Of a stretch of DNA of 64,000 nt, positions 49,692 to 60,942 are shown in pieces. The DNA comes from Turritopsis dohrnii (taxonomy: Eukaryota > Cnidaria > Hydrozoa > Anthoathecata > Oceaniidae). Within the stretch, counting starts at the first letter, position 1. Each line of letters opens with the position of its first letter. The position numbers and the translations under genes were made by a program. The stretch lies in NCBI GenBank assembly GCA_027922465.2, contig BQMF02000015.1, forward strand, positions 1,488,001 through 1,552,000, given 5' to 3'. The notes beneath the pieces are model-generated. The model saw only the letters and a program-made list of their open reading frames with translations, was not told the DNA's origin and did no database searches.

Positions 49692-50003
49692 CTATTCCGA
49701 AGTTAGAAAACTGTTTTGATTATTGATTTTATCATGTAGAAACTGTATAACATCTGCACCTTCTGATGTCAATAGTGAGAGGTTAATTTCAGCATATACC
49801 ACAGTTATTGTACTGTCCTTCAGAGTCATGAGTTGCTTGTATGAGATTATATGCAAGCTGACCTTCAAACCACATTTGAATTGGAGTTTTATGGCCATGG
49901 CCAGTCCCTCGCAATGGGTAATTAAACATATACCTTGCCACACTAACGTTTTCACAGCATCTTGTAAATATTTTACGGTCTTTTCAATCAGATCTTTTTC
50001 CAT
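49692..50003 (-). CDS. Hypothetical 103-aa protein
   Basis: An ATG at 50003 opens 103 codons to TAG, with an in-frame TGA just upstream. The start is amphipathic (MEKDLIEKTVKYLQDAVKTL), then a mixed segment (THCEGLAMAIKLQFKCGLK) and an acidic-hydrophobic end (EGADVIQFLHDKINNQNS). No motif was recognised. Its composition is more protein-like than that of the opposite-strand frame. It lies inside the 2.6-kb TIR element, so it may be a captured gene fragment or a small transposon gene. Confidence 0.35.
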   Translation of the reverse strand: MEKDLIEKTVKYLQDAVKTLVWQGICLITHCEGLAMAIKLQFKCGLKVSLHIISYKQLMTLKDSTITVVYAEINLSLLTSEGADVIQFLHDKINNQNSFLTSE

Positions 50004-50579
50004 GTTTCAGGACAGCACTATACATGTAATCCGTAATTACAATAATATCAAAATATTACAAGAACTAAATAAACAACCAAATAAAGGTCACTGTATCATT
50101 CAGAGCAACACTTGCTAGATCAAATAACGGAATATTTCTCCTGATCTCCTTTTTTTTCTTACCTCATCAAAAGGGAAAGGATAAGGTTTCCTCTATTACA
50201 GCACAAAGAATTTGCTTTGTACAAGAATACAAGAACTGTCCAAGAAAGTTTCAGTAGTAAGAAAAAAATACAAAAAGGAAACGTTTTCCCTTAATATTTT
50301 CAAAGAAAAAAAAAACTGATCTAGTTCTATGAGTAAAAAATTTTTACATGGAGTAGTACCCACGTGTTTCTTTTTACCAAAACTTTGTTTTGATTTTTCT
50401 GCCATTATTGTTTTTTTTCCGACGCGAAAAAACCTGCACTCACTCACTGAAAAAATTCTTCATTAAATTTTCAATTATTTTGTTGTTAGCATACAACCAA
50501 GTTCCTTCTTCGCTGGATTATTTTGCCAAATGTAATTTATTGGAAAGTACTGTTTTTGTAGTATGGTCAGTGTAACCAA
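50004..50579. other. No gene recognised
   Basis: AT-rich DNA inside the 2.6-kb element. Confidence 0.35.
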
Positions 50580-50991
50580 GCCCTCAAACCCCCGAACCTG
50601 AGACCGCGGCCTCGACATTTCAGTCGCCTTCTCGACATTGCGATCGCCTGCTCAACATTTCGGTCGCCTCCTCCACGTTATGACACCACGACACTACGAT
50701 CACCTCCTCCCTCTGCGCCTCAACATCACGACCGCTTCCTCGCCATGTCGATTTTGACTACGATCTAATTCATAAATAACAAAAATGTTTAAGCTTCTCA
50801 TATATATGGCCGAACCAATACTTACAAATTGCGTTTTGTAAATATTATTGTTTGTCATTTCTTCATAAAGGTAAAACAAAAGGTGTCATCTCATTGTCTT
50901 AAAGCCAATATCTTAAAATCTCGAAAATAAAAAATTCCCCTAGATAGCGGAGTTCAACAACAAATATTGTTTCGAGTACATTACCCTTGAA

Positions 50992-51330
50992 TTATTATAT
51001 ATTTCCCCATAGGGCGAAATATATGTTAAAACCGGTATTTTCCTTCTCCTTCTCCGTTCACTTTTATAGCCGCAGTTTATCATTGAACCTTTCGTCAAGA
51101 CAGGGTAGATAAAAATAGAGGCTGGTCTACAGTGCAGTAGTATGCCATTCCTTTAAGTCAGTGCAGATGGGCAGTGAAAGATTTTTGTTTTTTAAATGAT
51201 TTAAGAGATAAAACGTAGAATGATGGAAATAATGGATTTAGTTGAATGTTGTTTTTATTTATTTTTTTATTTATTATTATTTTACCGAGGTCAGAGGGAA
51301 ATTGCAGTGTAACTCACTGATTGTCCTAAA
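50992..51330. repeat. Dispersed repeat, TATATTTCCCCATAGGG family
   Basis: Shares its first 90 bp with 34340-34440 and its later part (AATAGAGGCTGGTCTACAGT, GCAGTAGTATGCCATT) with 39140-39175. Joins the two halves of the family in one copy. Confidence 0.65.
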
Positions 51331-51605
51331 ATGTTTTGCGCTACATAATATTAAATGTCGTAATCCATGTCGGTGAGAATGATTTGTCCTCATAAAATCG
51401 AACCAGCTCCATAATATCATTGTCAGAAATTGTTAATGCACCCAACATCACAGTAGCTATATCATGGATTACGGCTAGGGGCGATAGACTGTCACGCAGA
51501 GCAAAATTGGTTAATAAACTCCTGAAAACTGAATGTTCGCAGAGGAATATTTGTTTCCTCAATCATGACAACATAAGTTCTGGTGCCCATCTCATTGCAA
51601 GTAAT

Positions 51606-51760
51606 AACTCGCCATTCCTTACTAAACGCATTAGATAACGGAGATAATGTTACAAACCAAGTTCCACAAAAAAGCCCGACTGTTGTTAACTCGCCATTCC
51701 TTACTAAACGCATTGGAAGGAGATAACGGAGATAATATTACAAACCAAGTTCCATGTATT
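51606..51760. repeat. Imperfect tandem duplication of ~80 bp
   Basis: AACTCGCCATTCCTTACTAA, then ACGCATT, then GGAGATAAT and TTACAAACCAAGTTCCA, appears twice, the second copy with a short GGAAGGA insertion. Confidence 0.7.
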
Positions 51761-51979
51761 AGTTTTTCAAGAGTGATGTTGCAGCATAAGCAGTGGCTGA
51801 CTTAGAGAGAAAGTGATGTGTTAATTAGGTGAACTGTGTATAAATTACAGGGTGTGAAGTGAAAATTTAGTCTCTCAGATAGGAAGCTTGGAGAGTCGTG
51901 GTGTTGTGTTAGTGTAGGACGTGTGGTGTAGTATAAGTGTATAGTAGGGTGCATTGTCTTGTGTCCTTGTCAGTGGTGA

Positions 51980-53480
51980 AAAATTGTATGCAATCACTGG
52001 TGAAATTATCAAAGACGACGAGGTTATTGCAAACATCATGAATGATTACTAAACTAACATCACACAAGATCTGAGAACTGGTGATAATTCACTCCCGCTC
52101 CTTGAAAGTGATTTTTGATAAATTGGTCGACAACAACGTTTTTCCGCGACAAATGAAATTGGCTGGTGTTTTTCCGATGTATAAAAACGGATCTCGGTCC
52201 TCAAAATTGTATTATCGTCCAATTAGCAAATTAAGCAGTTTATCTAAAGCATTCGAAAGGATAATGTATGACCAAATTTATAATTTTATGCATCAGAAAT
52301 TCTCTCCTCTTTTGTCAAGCTTAACGAAAGGATATAACAGCCAATATCCTTTGCTTCTCATGTTAGAGTCTTGGCATAGGAAACTTGATGAAGGAAATGT
52401 TGTTGGATTTAAGAAGGGTATTCAACTGTGTCGACCATAATTTATTAATTGGGAAACTACATGCTTATGGGTTTTCTGACAGTGCATTGCGTTGTGTTAT
52501 ATAAGGAGCTACCTCAGCAAGAAGTCTCAGAGAGTGAAGGTAAATAGCTCATGTAGCTCTTGGAAGGAGCTTATTTGTGGCGTTCCACAAGGCTCAATAC
52601 TTGGTCCGTTATTGTTTAACATATATATTAATGATCTTATGTTTATTTTTGAAAATACGAATATAAATTTATGCAACTACGCTGATGATAACACCCTTTA
52701 TACGTTTGGTGAGAAGTTAACTGACGTAAAACATTATTTAGAAAATTGTTTTTTATCTATTTCTGAATGGTTTTTCAACAATGGGCTGACACTTAATGGT
52801 AAAAGGTGTAACCTGCTCATTCTTGGAGGAAAACCTAAAAATGAAGTGACTATAGACTTAAATTTGAACGGTACTATTTTATGCGAATCACAGTGTGAAG
52901 TTGCTTGCTGTTGATCTTGACAACAAGCTTTCCTTCGCTAAGCACGTAGACCGTTAAAAGCCAATGCCAAGACCAATGCTTTGAATCGCATATCACATTT
53001 TATATCTGTAGAACAATGTTTTGAAAAATGCGTTTATTTTTAGTAATTTTAATTATTGCCCATTAATATGGGGATTCTCTAGTAGATCAATATTGCACAG
53101 AATCAATCGTGTGCAGAGCAAGGCTTTTTAATTTATTTCAAGAGGTGGCGTCTGATAATTATAAAAACGGCATTCATGTCAGGCACTGTCGTCTGCTTCT
53201 AGAAGAGGTATTCAAAACAAAACTTGGATTGAATCCCTCTTATATGAATGACGTTTTTACGTTTAAAAATATACGTTACAACCTCCGTTCGAATTTCTCC
53301 CTCAAGTAAAAGGTCCTCCAATCATGCTTTACGAACCATTTCTTACATCGCTGCCTAATTATGAGATGCTCTCCCGGTAACTGCGAAAGAGGCGACGTCC
53401 TTGGTTCATTTTCGCAAAGAACTCCCATGAATCCTTTGTAAATGTCGTCCTTGTGCAGCATTACCTAACCTAGAGAACAC
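51980..53480 (+). pseudogene. LINE reverse transcriptase fragment (CR1/L2-like), decayed
   Basis: Frames in order: a DDEVIANIMNDY linker (51990), VFPRQMKLAGVFPMYKNGSR with YYRPISKLSSLSKAFE (52081-52440), then ELICGVPQGSILGPLLFNIY, NYADDNTLYTFG and ISEWFFNNGLTLN (52492-52914), then a C-terminal piece with VRHCRLLLEEVFKTKLGLNP (53109-53309). Several frameshifts and stops. The same type of RT as the LINE at 3779-6310 but a separate, older copy without endonuclease. Confidence 0.8.
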
Positions 53481-54836
53481 TGAATAAATAAATAAGGCTT
53501 GCTACAGTAAGTCTTTACAAGGCAATGAAAGAATTGAGGGAAGTTAAACCTGTATAGTAACCACAAAGAAGTATGGTGTTGCGAAAAATACAATTTCGCA
53601 TTGCTCAAAAAAGAAAACAAGAAATAAAAGGAAAAGATTGTTTTTCTTGTGAAGTTTAGAAATAAGAAACAGCAGAAAGATTAAAGTGTAAAACACATTG
53701 TTAGACCTACTTTGTTTTTTACTTAACTACTATCCTTCTTTCTTTCGTTTTTTGAATCGACCCGTAAATAACCCATTTTCTCGAAATCGGATAATTGGAA
53801 CATTCGATAAGTGGAACCATTTTCCCCGGTCCCATGGAGGTTCCACTTATCGAGCGTAGACTGTATAAATGTTTTTAAAGTATTGACAACTCCGCCATTT
53901 TTTTCACGGCAGTTTATGCGGACGTTTCAGTGACATGGCTAACGCAGAAATACAAAATAAGAAACGAGACGATAGTTCCGGTGACGTAATTTTTAAAACG
54001 GTCTACCTGTTTGCGATGGCCAAGAGAATATGACGTGATGTTACATTCAAGGTTTAAACACCTTCTCTAGAATCTCTGTTAAAACACGTATAGAACAAGT
54101 TTAGACTGGTTTTAAAGATTTTTGTGTTACTAATTATAAATATGTAATATATTACAACAATAGTTCACATAGAAACGAGGCGAAACTTGACAACTAGACA
54201 TTTAGAAGATGTTTAAACAGATATTCGAAAAACACGTATAAATCTCTACAGGAAGACTTCAGGACGTGTCACAACTACATAACTAGTCTTGGAAATGTTA
54301 AATCTCATCCCAAAATCAATGAAATGATTTTGAACAAGTGAAATCTTATGAAAATTGTAGAACTTTCGAAATTTGGAAACTTGATAACGACTTCATGTAA
54401 ATATTCCATGAAATCGTTCGTACTTGAAGTAGTGAGAGCAGGAGAAGAAAATAAATTCAATACAGAAATTGCAAGCCACCTAAAAACAAAATATGAACAA
54501 ATGATACAAATACTAGTTCCTTGTCTTGTTGACTTCGCAAACATGGTTTACGAAACAACTGGAAATTAGATTAATTTGTCCATTTTTACCTCAACCGCTC
54601 ATCATTGACCCCGCAGCGGGCGTAAGCGAGCGAGGAGGCATAGTAGTTTCACGAGATTTCACGAGGCGAATGTCAGTTTCCGATTTTGTTCTTTATCTTC
54701 ATCATCATCATCATCATCTTCCAACTTTCGTGTTGGCGTTACACGGTGGAATACAATTATTAGCTTACTTTCAAAGCATGATACGGCAAGTGGGAGACAG
54801 AATGTTTTTTCGTATCTCTTTCCTAATTTATTATTA
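53481..54836. other. No gene supported
   Basis: Spacer. A 73-codon frame at 54348-54569 (MKIVELSKFGNLITTSCKYS and onward) is protein-like but lacks motifs and partners. A CpG-rich patch (CCCGCAGCGGGCGTAAGCGA) lies near 54610. Confidence 0.35.
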
Positions 54837-55682
54837 TCTATATATTAATAGCCGATTCTCTGTTTGTCTGTTTGTTTGTCTGTCACGCAAAATGGTAGAT
54901 TGAGTTGTGAGCGAAATTATTTCTTTTTTTGTGTGCGACGTGAGTTCGAAGCAAATACATTGCAACCCCAATCGAACGTGACTTTTTTTGGCTGATGAAC
55001 TAATAGGAATAACGTTTTGTTTTTATCATTATTGTTAGTTTTATATTCCACGTTGACTTGGCTTTGAAAACAGTACATCAACTAAATACAAAGAAACTAA
55101 CTGATTAAACATTTTGGACAAAAAGCAGCAGTGGCAGAACGTGGCAGCATGTGCGATTTGCCACTATCTCTTGCCTGACTGTCTGAGACGGGTGAACTTT
55201 TTTTTTGAGCAATCAAAATGTTTAAAAACCGATAGGTAAAAAAAGAGTATTATATCAAAACAAAATGTGTTTTTTTTTTTTGCTTTTCTTTTAACAAATT
55301 AATTTCTTCTTTTAATTGTTAAGCGTTCTGATCGAACGTTTTTTATTCTATTTATTCAATTAGCACGTGCCTTTTTTCTCTCCTCCGTCGTGATGTTTTT
55401 AAGAAGAGAAACTATTTCTTCCTTACGTTTGATAGCACCCATGTTAGAGTGGGTAACTTTTTTAAAACAAAAGCTAATAAAAAGTTGAAGTTTTCTCTCT
55501 CTACATTTTGAGTGTATTGTTACACTGATAAAAGATTGGTTTTATCAGAGGTTGTGACTTCGAATATGCTTCTGGTTGAACACAAGTTGTACGAGCCGTT
55601 TATAAGGAAATTTGACGTTTATTGATACAGTGATACAGAGCATGTGAACATCGGCGGCGAGCGACGCCGCCTTGGCGGCTAG
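54837..55682 (+). mobile_element. Helitron array, unit 1 (family 1L)
   Basis: TC at 54837 follows host ...ATTATTA. 846 bp, with the standard interior and the hairpin plus CTAG at 55679-55682. Its sequence is close to the minus-strand units at 14134-17249. Confidence 0.9.
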
Positions 55683-56544
55683 TCTATATATTAATAGCCG
55701 ATTCTCTGTTTGTTTGTCTGTTTGTTTGTCTGTCACGCAAAATGGTAGATTGAGTTGTGAACGAAATTATTTCTTTTTTTGTGTGCGACGTGAGTTCGAA
55801 GCAAATACATTGCAACCCCAATCGAACGTGACTTTTTTTGGCTGATGAACTAATAGGAATAACGTTTTGTTTTTATCATTATTGTTAGTTTTATATTCCA
55901 CGTTGACTTGGCTTTGAAAACAATACATCAACTAAATACAAACTAACTGAAACTAACTGATTAAACGTTTTGGACATAAAGCAGTGGCAAAACGTGCGGT
56001 TTACCAGTGTATCCTAACGTATCCTTGCCTGACTGTCTGAGACGGGTGAACATTTTTTCGAGCAATCAAAATGTTTAAAAACCGATAGGTAAAAAAAGAG
56101 TATATGATACAAAATATTTTTTTTTGCTTTTGTCGTAATAGTTGTCTTAATTTGTTTTAATCGATTTCTTTTAATCTATTTTAATCAGATCGAACGTTTT
56201 TTTTTATTCACTTTATTCATTTAGCACGTGCCTTTTTTTCTCTCCTCCCGTGTGATCTTTTTAAGAAGAGAAACCATTTCCCCCTTACGTTTGATAGCAC
56301 CCATGTTAGAGCGCGTAACTTTTTTAAAACAAAAGCTAATAAAAAGTTGAAGTTTTCTCTCTCTACGTTTTGAGTGTATTGTTACACTGCTAAAAGATTG
56401 GTTTTACCAGAGGTTGTGACTTCGAATATGCTTCTGGTTGAACACAAGTTTTACGAGCCGTTTATAAGGAAATTTGACGTTTATTGATACAGTGATACAG
56501 AGCAGGTGGACATGGGCGGCGAGCGACGCCGCCTCGGCGGCTAG
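55683..56544 (+). mobile_element. Helitron array, unit 2 (family 1L)
   Basis: TC directly after the previous CTAG; 862 bp; hairpin with CCTCGG variant, CTAG at 56541-56544. Confidence 0.9.
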
Positions 56545-57374
56545 TCTATATATTAATAGCCGATTCTCTGTCTGTCTGTTTGTTTGTCTGTCACGCAAAA
56601 TGGTAGATTAAGTTGTGAGCGAAATTATTTCTTTTTTTGTGTGCGACGTGAGTTCGAAGCAAACACATTGCAACCCCAATCGAACGTGACTTTTTTTGGC
56701 TGATGAACTAATAGGAATAACGTTTTGTTTTTATCATTATTGTTAGTTTTATATTCCACGTTGACTTGGCTTTGAAAACAGTACATCAACTAAATACAAA
56801 GAAACTAACTGATTAAACATTTTGGACAAAAAACAGCAGTGGCAGAACGTGGTAGCATCTCGGTTTGCCAGTGTATCCTAACGTATCCTTACCTGACTGT
56901 CTGAGACGGGTGAAGTTTTTTTTCGAGTAATCAAAATGTTTAAAAACCTATAGGTAAAAAAAGAGTATCATAAAACAAAATATTTTTTTTTGCTTTTGTC
57001 ATAATAGTTGTCTTTAATCGATTTCTTTTAATCTATTTTATTTTATATCAGATCGAACGTTTCTTTTATTCACTTGATTCTTTTAGCACGTGCCTTTTCT
57101 TCTCTCCTCCCGTGTGATCTTTTTAAGAAGAGAAACCATTTCCCCCTGACGTTTGATAGCATCCATGTTAGAGCGCGTGACTTTTTTAAAACAAAAGTTA
57201 ATAAAAAGTTGAAGTTTTCTCTCTATATGTTTTCAGTGTATTGTTACACTGATAAAAGATTTGTTTTACCAGAGGTTGTGACTTCGAATCTGCTTCTGGT
57301 TGTACGAGCCGTTTATAAGGAAATTTGACGTTTATTGATACAGTGATACAAAGCAGGTGGACATGGGCGGCTAG
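56545..57374 (+). mobile_element. Helitron array, unit 3 (family 1L, hairpin deleted)
   Basis: 830 bp; the 3' hairpin is lost (CATGGGCGGCTAG), CTAG at 57371-57374. The interior is nearly identical to unit 4. Confidence 0.9.
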
Positions 57375-58228
57375 TCTATATATTAATAGCCGATTCTCCG
57401 TCTGTCTGTCTGTTTGTTTGTCTGTCACGCAAAATGGTAGATTAAGTTGTGAGCGAAATTATTTCTTTTTTTGTGTGCGACGTGAGTTCAAAGCAAACAC
57501 ATTGCAACCCCAATCGAACGTGACTTTTTTTGGCTGATGAACTAATAGGAATAACGTTTTGTTTTTATCATTATTGTTAGTTTTATATTCCACGTTGACT
57601 TGGCTTTGAAAACAGTACATCAACTAAATACAAAGAAACTAACTGATTAAACATTTTGGACAAAAAACAGCAGTGGCAGAACTTGGTAGCATCTCGGTTT
57701 GCCAGTGTATCCTAACGTATCCTTACCTAACTGTCTGAGACGGGTGAACTTTTTTTTCGAGTAATCAAAATGTTTAAAAACCTATAGGTAAAAAAAGAGT
57801 ATCATAAAACAAAATATTTTTTTTGCTTTTGTCATAATAGTTGTCTTTAATCGATTTCTTTTAATCTATTTTATTTTATATCAGATCGAACGTTTCTTTT
57901 ATTCACTTGATTCTTTTAGCACGTGCCTTTTCTTCTCTCCTCCCGTGTGATCTTTTTAAGAAGAGAAACCATTTCCCCCTGACGTTTGATAGCACCCATG
58001 TTAGAGCGCGTGACTTTTTTAAAACAAAAGTTAATAAAAAGTTGAAGTTTTCTCTCTATATGTTTTCAGTGTATTGTTACACTGATAAAAGATTTGTTTT
58101 ACCAGAGGTTGTGACTTCGAATCTGCTTCTGGTTGTACGAGCCGTTTATAAGGAAATTTGACGTTTATTGATACAGTGATACAAAGCAGGTGGACATGGG
58201 CGGCGAGCGACGCCGCCTTGGCGGCTAG
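57375..58228 (+). mobile_element. Helitron array, unit 4 (family 1L)
   Basis: 854 bp, complete hairpin, CTAG at 58225-58228, followed by host TATTATATT. The two host flanks join at A|T, as for a single Helitron insertion. Confidence 0.9.
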
Positions 58229-58797
58229 TATTATATTATTACGGTAGCAGCGTAAGCGAATACCGTATTAAAACACCCTTGGACTCCTACTCCTCTTCCT
58301 CCTACTACTACTCCTCTGGCCGAAACGGCAGTTTTTAGCCTACGCTTAACAGTCGATCAGATTTCGTTCAGAAAATCATATGAAATCTCACAAAGGAACG
58401 CGGTCTAAAAATATTCGAAGGTTATATCCAGCAAACATTCTAAAATAAGATTTTCTAATATTTCATCGCTTAATAATACATGAAGAAAGAGATATTTTGG
58501 TAGTAAGGCTTTAAGTTAAAAGTAGTAAGTAGTTACTTTTACTAAAAATGCTTAACATTTGGATGTAAGGTACGATTTTATGGTCGGTAGTTCAACTTTA
58601 ACGAACTTTTTAATTACATCTAAAGTTTGTCAGCTATCTAAACCGTCATTTTGCATTAAATATTTCAAAGATCACAGTTTTTGGGAAGGTTTCTTGAGTC
58701 CATGAATTCTTTGTTATTGTTTTTAATTCTTTTCGAAGCAGACGCGTTTTTTTACACATAAGTTCTTATAATTTTTTTCTTAAAAAAATTCGACTCA
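58229..58797. other. Spacer without gene
   Basis: Contains a CTACTCCTCTTCC / CTACTACTACTCC tract (58283-58315) and the TCA target copy at 58795-58797 before the Harbinger element. Confidence 0.4.
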
Positions 58798-59039
58798 AGG
58801 CCGTTTTCCACTGGGAGTAATTTCCCGAGCGGACGTGCTTTTCCCGCGCGGTCAAGTTATTGAGCATGCGCAGAACTATTTTAAGCCTGGGGCTAGGCGG
58901 AAAAAAATCAACACGCGAGTCGAAAAAAAAAGTTGAAAATTTTCAACTTTTGAAACTGCACTCCGAGTTTTTTTAAGATTGAACCAATGAAATTGCAGAG
59001 ATTTTGTAAACAGCACAAAAATTTTCCAAAATTAAATCA

Positions 59040-60656
59040 ATGATGGCGGCTCCGCAGAAACAAGCACATGTTCAACAAGAAGAGCTGTATGAACGTTTTT
59101 GTTTCAATAAAATGAAGAAACAACAAGAGTTATTCTTGCCCCAAGTACAAAAGTTTTCAGCTGCTACTGCATCAACATCAATGTCTTTTCCGTTTAATTC
59201 ACCAACAACATCACCCATTGGGATAATGATGTCTTCTCCTCCTCCTCCTGCTGTTAGTAATAATTATTCACTACCACCACAACGAAAAACATATTCTGCA
59301 CCTTTACCGGCTTCAACTACAACAGTGCCTCCACATTTCAATTTACAACCACTGTCAACAATGATGGTCTCACCTCGTCGTTTCAACACGAAAGTACATT
59401 TGGCAACATCACCAGCAGATGACAGAGAAGAAGAAACCGAACGGAATAGAGTAGAGGCTGCAGAAGCATATATGAATAAACGCATTTCTGAAAGTTTCGA
59501 AATGGTGAATGATTTGAGAGAGCAGTATCATCAAAGTGGATCAATGGAAGAAGATTCTATAGAGGAGGATGGTCGTCCTGCCTCTTCAGGCTCTGTAGAA
59601 TTAGGCTTCCAACCAGAAATGCTCATTGAATTGGTCAGGCAATATCCATGCATTTGGAATATAAAGCTTAACGTTTACAAGGTTCAAACGAAAAAAAAAG
59701 TAGCATGGGCTAACATTAAGGAGATCCTTGGTGGATTGTACACAGGTAGAAACAATTATTTTTGTTTTGTTTTCATAGAGGCAATTGAAATAAAAATATC
59801 AGGGACTTCAGGCACACCTTTTTATGTTTTTTATTATGTGATATCCTGGTACCAGCGATTGACTTCTTATATTCATTATAAGACAAATTTCTACTCTTAT
59901 GTTACTTTTGTTTGCTATGCAGGTGTAATGTCATTAATAGCCAATATAAAAAACTTAAAAAATACTGAAAGCTGTATTATTTCATTTGCTGTATATATAC
60001 TTTGGTTGTGTGTGCTTTTTTGTTTTCAGTTAATGTTTGTTGTTGTTTTTCTTTAAATTTTTTATCTTAACAATTTTATTTTTTTAGTTGACTACTTGAA
60101 AGCACAGTGGAAATTGATACGTGATGCGTACAGAAGATGCATCAATAAAAGAGATCAGCAAACAAGATCTGGAGCAGCTGCCTCGAAAATGTCTAAATGC
60201 AAGCATTATGATATTTTATCATTCTTGCATGAATCGCTTTCCAATAACGCAACTGACAGTAATGTTAACTTAGTTCAAACAAATGATACTATAAATTCTG
60301 AAAGATTTGATATTTTTGATGACACTGGAGCAAATGATGAATCAAGTACTGCTAGTTCTATTGGTACTTCATCTCAGTTAGAACCATATCACAAACCTTT
60401 GGGTACGCGTAAAAGAAAAAAAGATGATGCTGCTTGCAACATAGATAGAATGCTAGTTGAATCGTTAAAAGATGTGAATGCTGCATGTCAGTCAATAACA
60501 GGGAATAAGAAACCTACAAAAGATGAATCTGTGGATGCTGATACACATTTTTGCAAAAGTCTCATCACAACCTTACAAAGTCTTCCTCCACGTAAAAATC
60601 GTCAAGCGAAAATAAAAATACAACAATTATTGTACGAAATTGAGTTTGATGGTTAA
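59040..60656 (+). CDS. Harbinger MADF/Myb-like DNA-binding protein, 2 exons
   Basis: Exon 1 59040-59745, intron 59746-60087 (GTAGAA...TTTTTAG), exon 2 60088-60656; phase 1; about 424 residues. The N-terminal 180 residues are low-complexity, Pro/Ser/Thr- and Gln-rich. A MADF domain spans the intron: MLIELVRQYPCIWNIK, then KKKVAWANIKEILGG, then (exon 2) VDYLKAQWKLIRDAYRRC and HYDILSFLHESL. The tail is Ser/Asp-rich with a basic TRKRKKDD. In Harbinger elements this second protein binds DNA and brings the transposase to the ends. Without splicing, exon 1 would run on into a hydrophobic intron frame to 60056, which is not believable as protein. Confidence 0.8.
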
Positions 60657-60742
60657 AAGCTGGTTACTGCACACTTTTTGCATTCAGTCATAGTTTCTGA
60701 TGAAACACTAAAGTTTTAATATTAACTGTACTTTCTCATACA

Positions 60743-60884
60743 GTTTATCTAACAATTTCAGACCATCAAATCTTTATGGTCAGAACCTTGCTAAATTTGT
60801 TTGGGATAGTGAGCATTTGTTCTTTAACTTTTTTAAAGAGAGTTTTAACTGAGAAGTTTGGTGGTCTGAAATTGTTAGATAAAC
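60743..60884. terminator. 23-bp inverted repeat between convergent Harbinger genes
   Basis: GTTTATCTAACAATTTCAGA at 60743 onward (23 bp to 60765) is exactly complementary to 60862-60884. It sits midway between the two stop codons, so it may serve 3'-end formation for both transcripts or produce a hairpin. Function is inferred from position. Confidence 0.5.
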
Positions 60885-60942
60885 ATACTCTTCTGTCATT
60901 ATGTATATATAACAAGGTTGTACACTACAGATCTTTTGTTAT

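Larger units (their letters stand above)
48163..50775. mobile_element. 2.6-kb TIR element with 20-bp GAGGAGGCGA repeats
   Basis: The left end (AATTAGATCGTAGTCAAAAT, then CGACATGGCGAGGAAGCGGT) and the right end read in reverse are the same for about 190 bp once the MITE at 48216-48566 is removed. Both ends contain 20-bp tandem units such as CGAGGAGGCGATCGCAATGT (three on the left, about four on the right). A target duplication is not clear. Confidence 0.6.

Noticed and set aside
54348..54569. Possible host exon (73 codons)
   Set aside because: No motif, no convincing splice partner and no repeat copy to compare.
55545..56598. Conserved 62-70-aa ORFs (FNQKHIRSHN-type) repeated across the window
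   Set aside because: They lie in identical non-autonomous Helitron units and owe their conservation to copying; many copies are broken and no domain is recognisable.
59746..60056. Hydrophobic C-terminus of the MADF protein
   Set aside because: This is the intron read through; splicing to 60088 completes the MADF domain.
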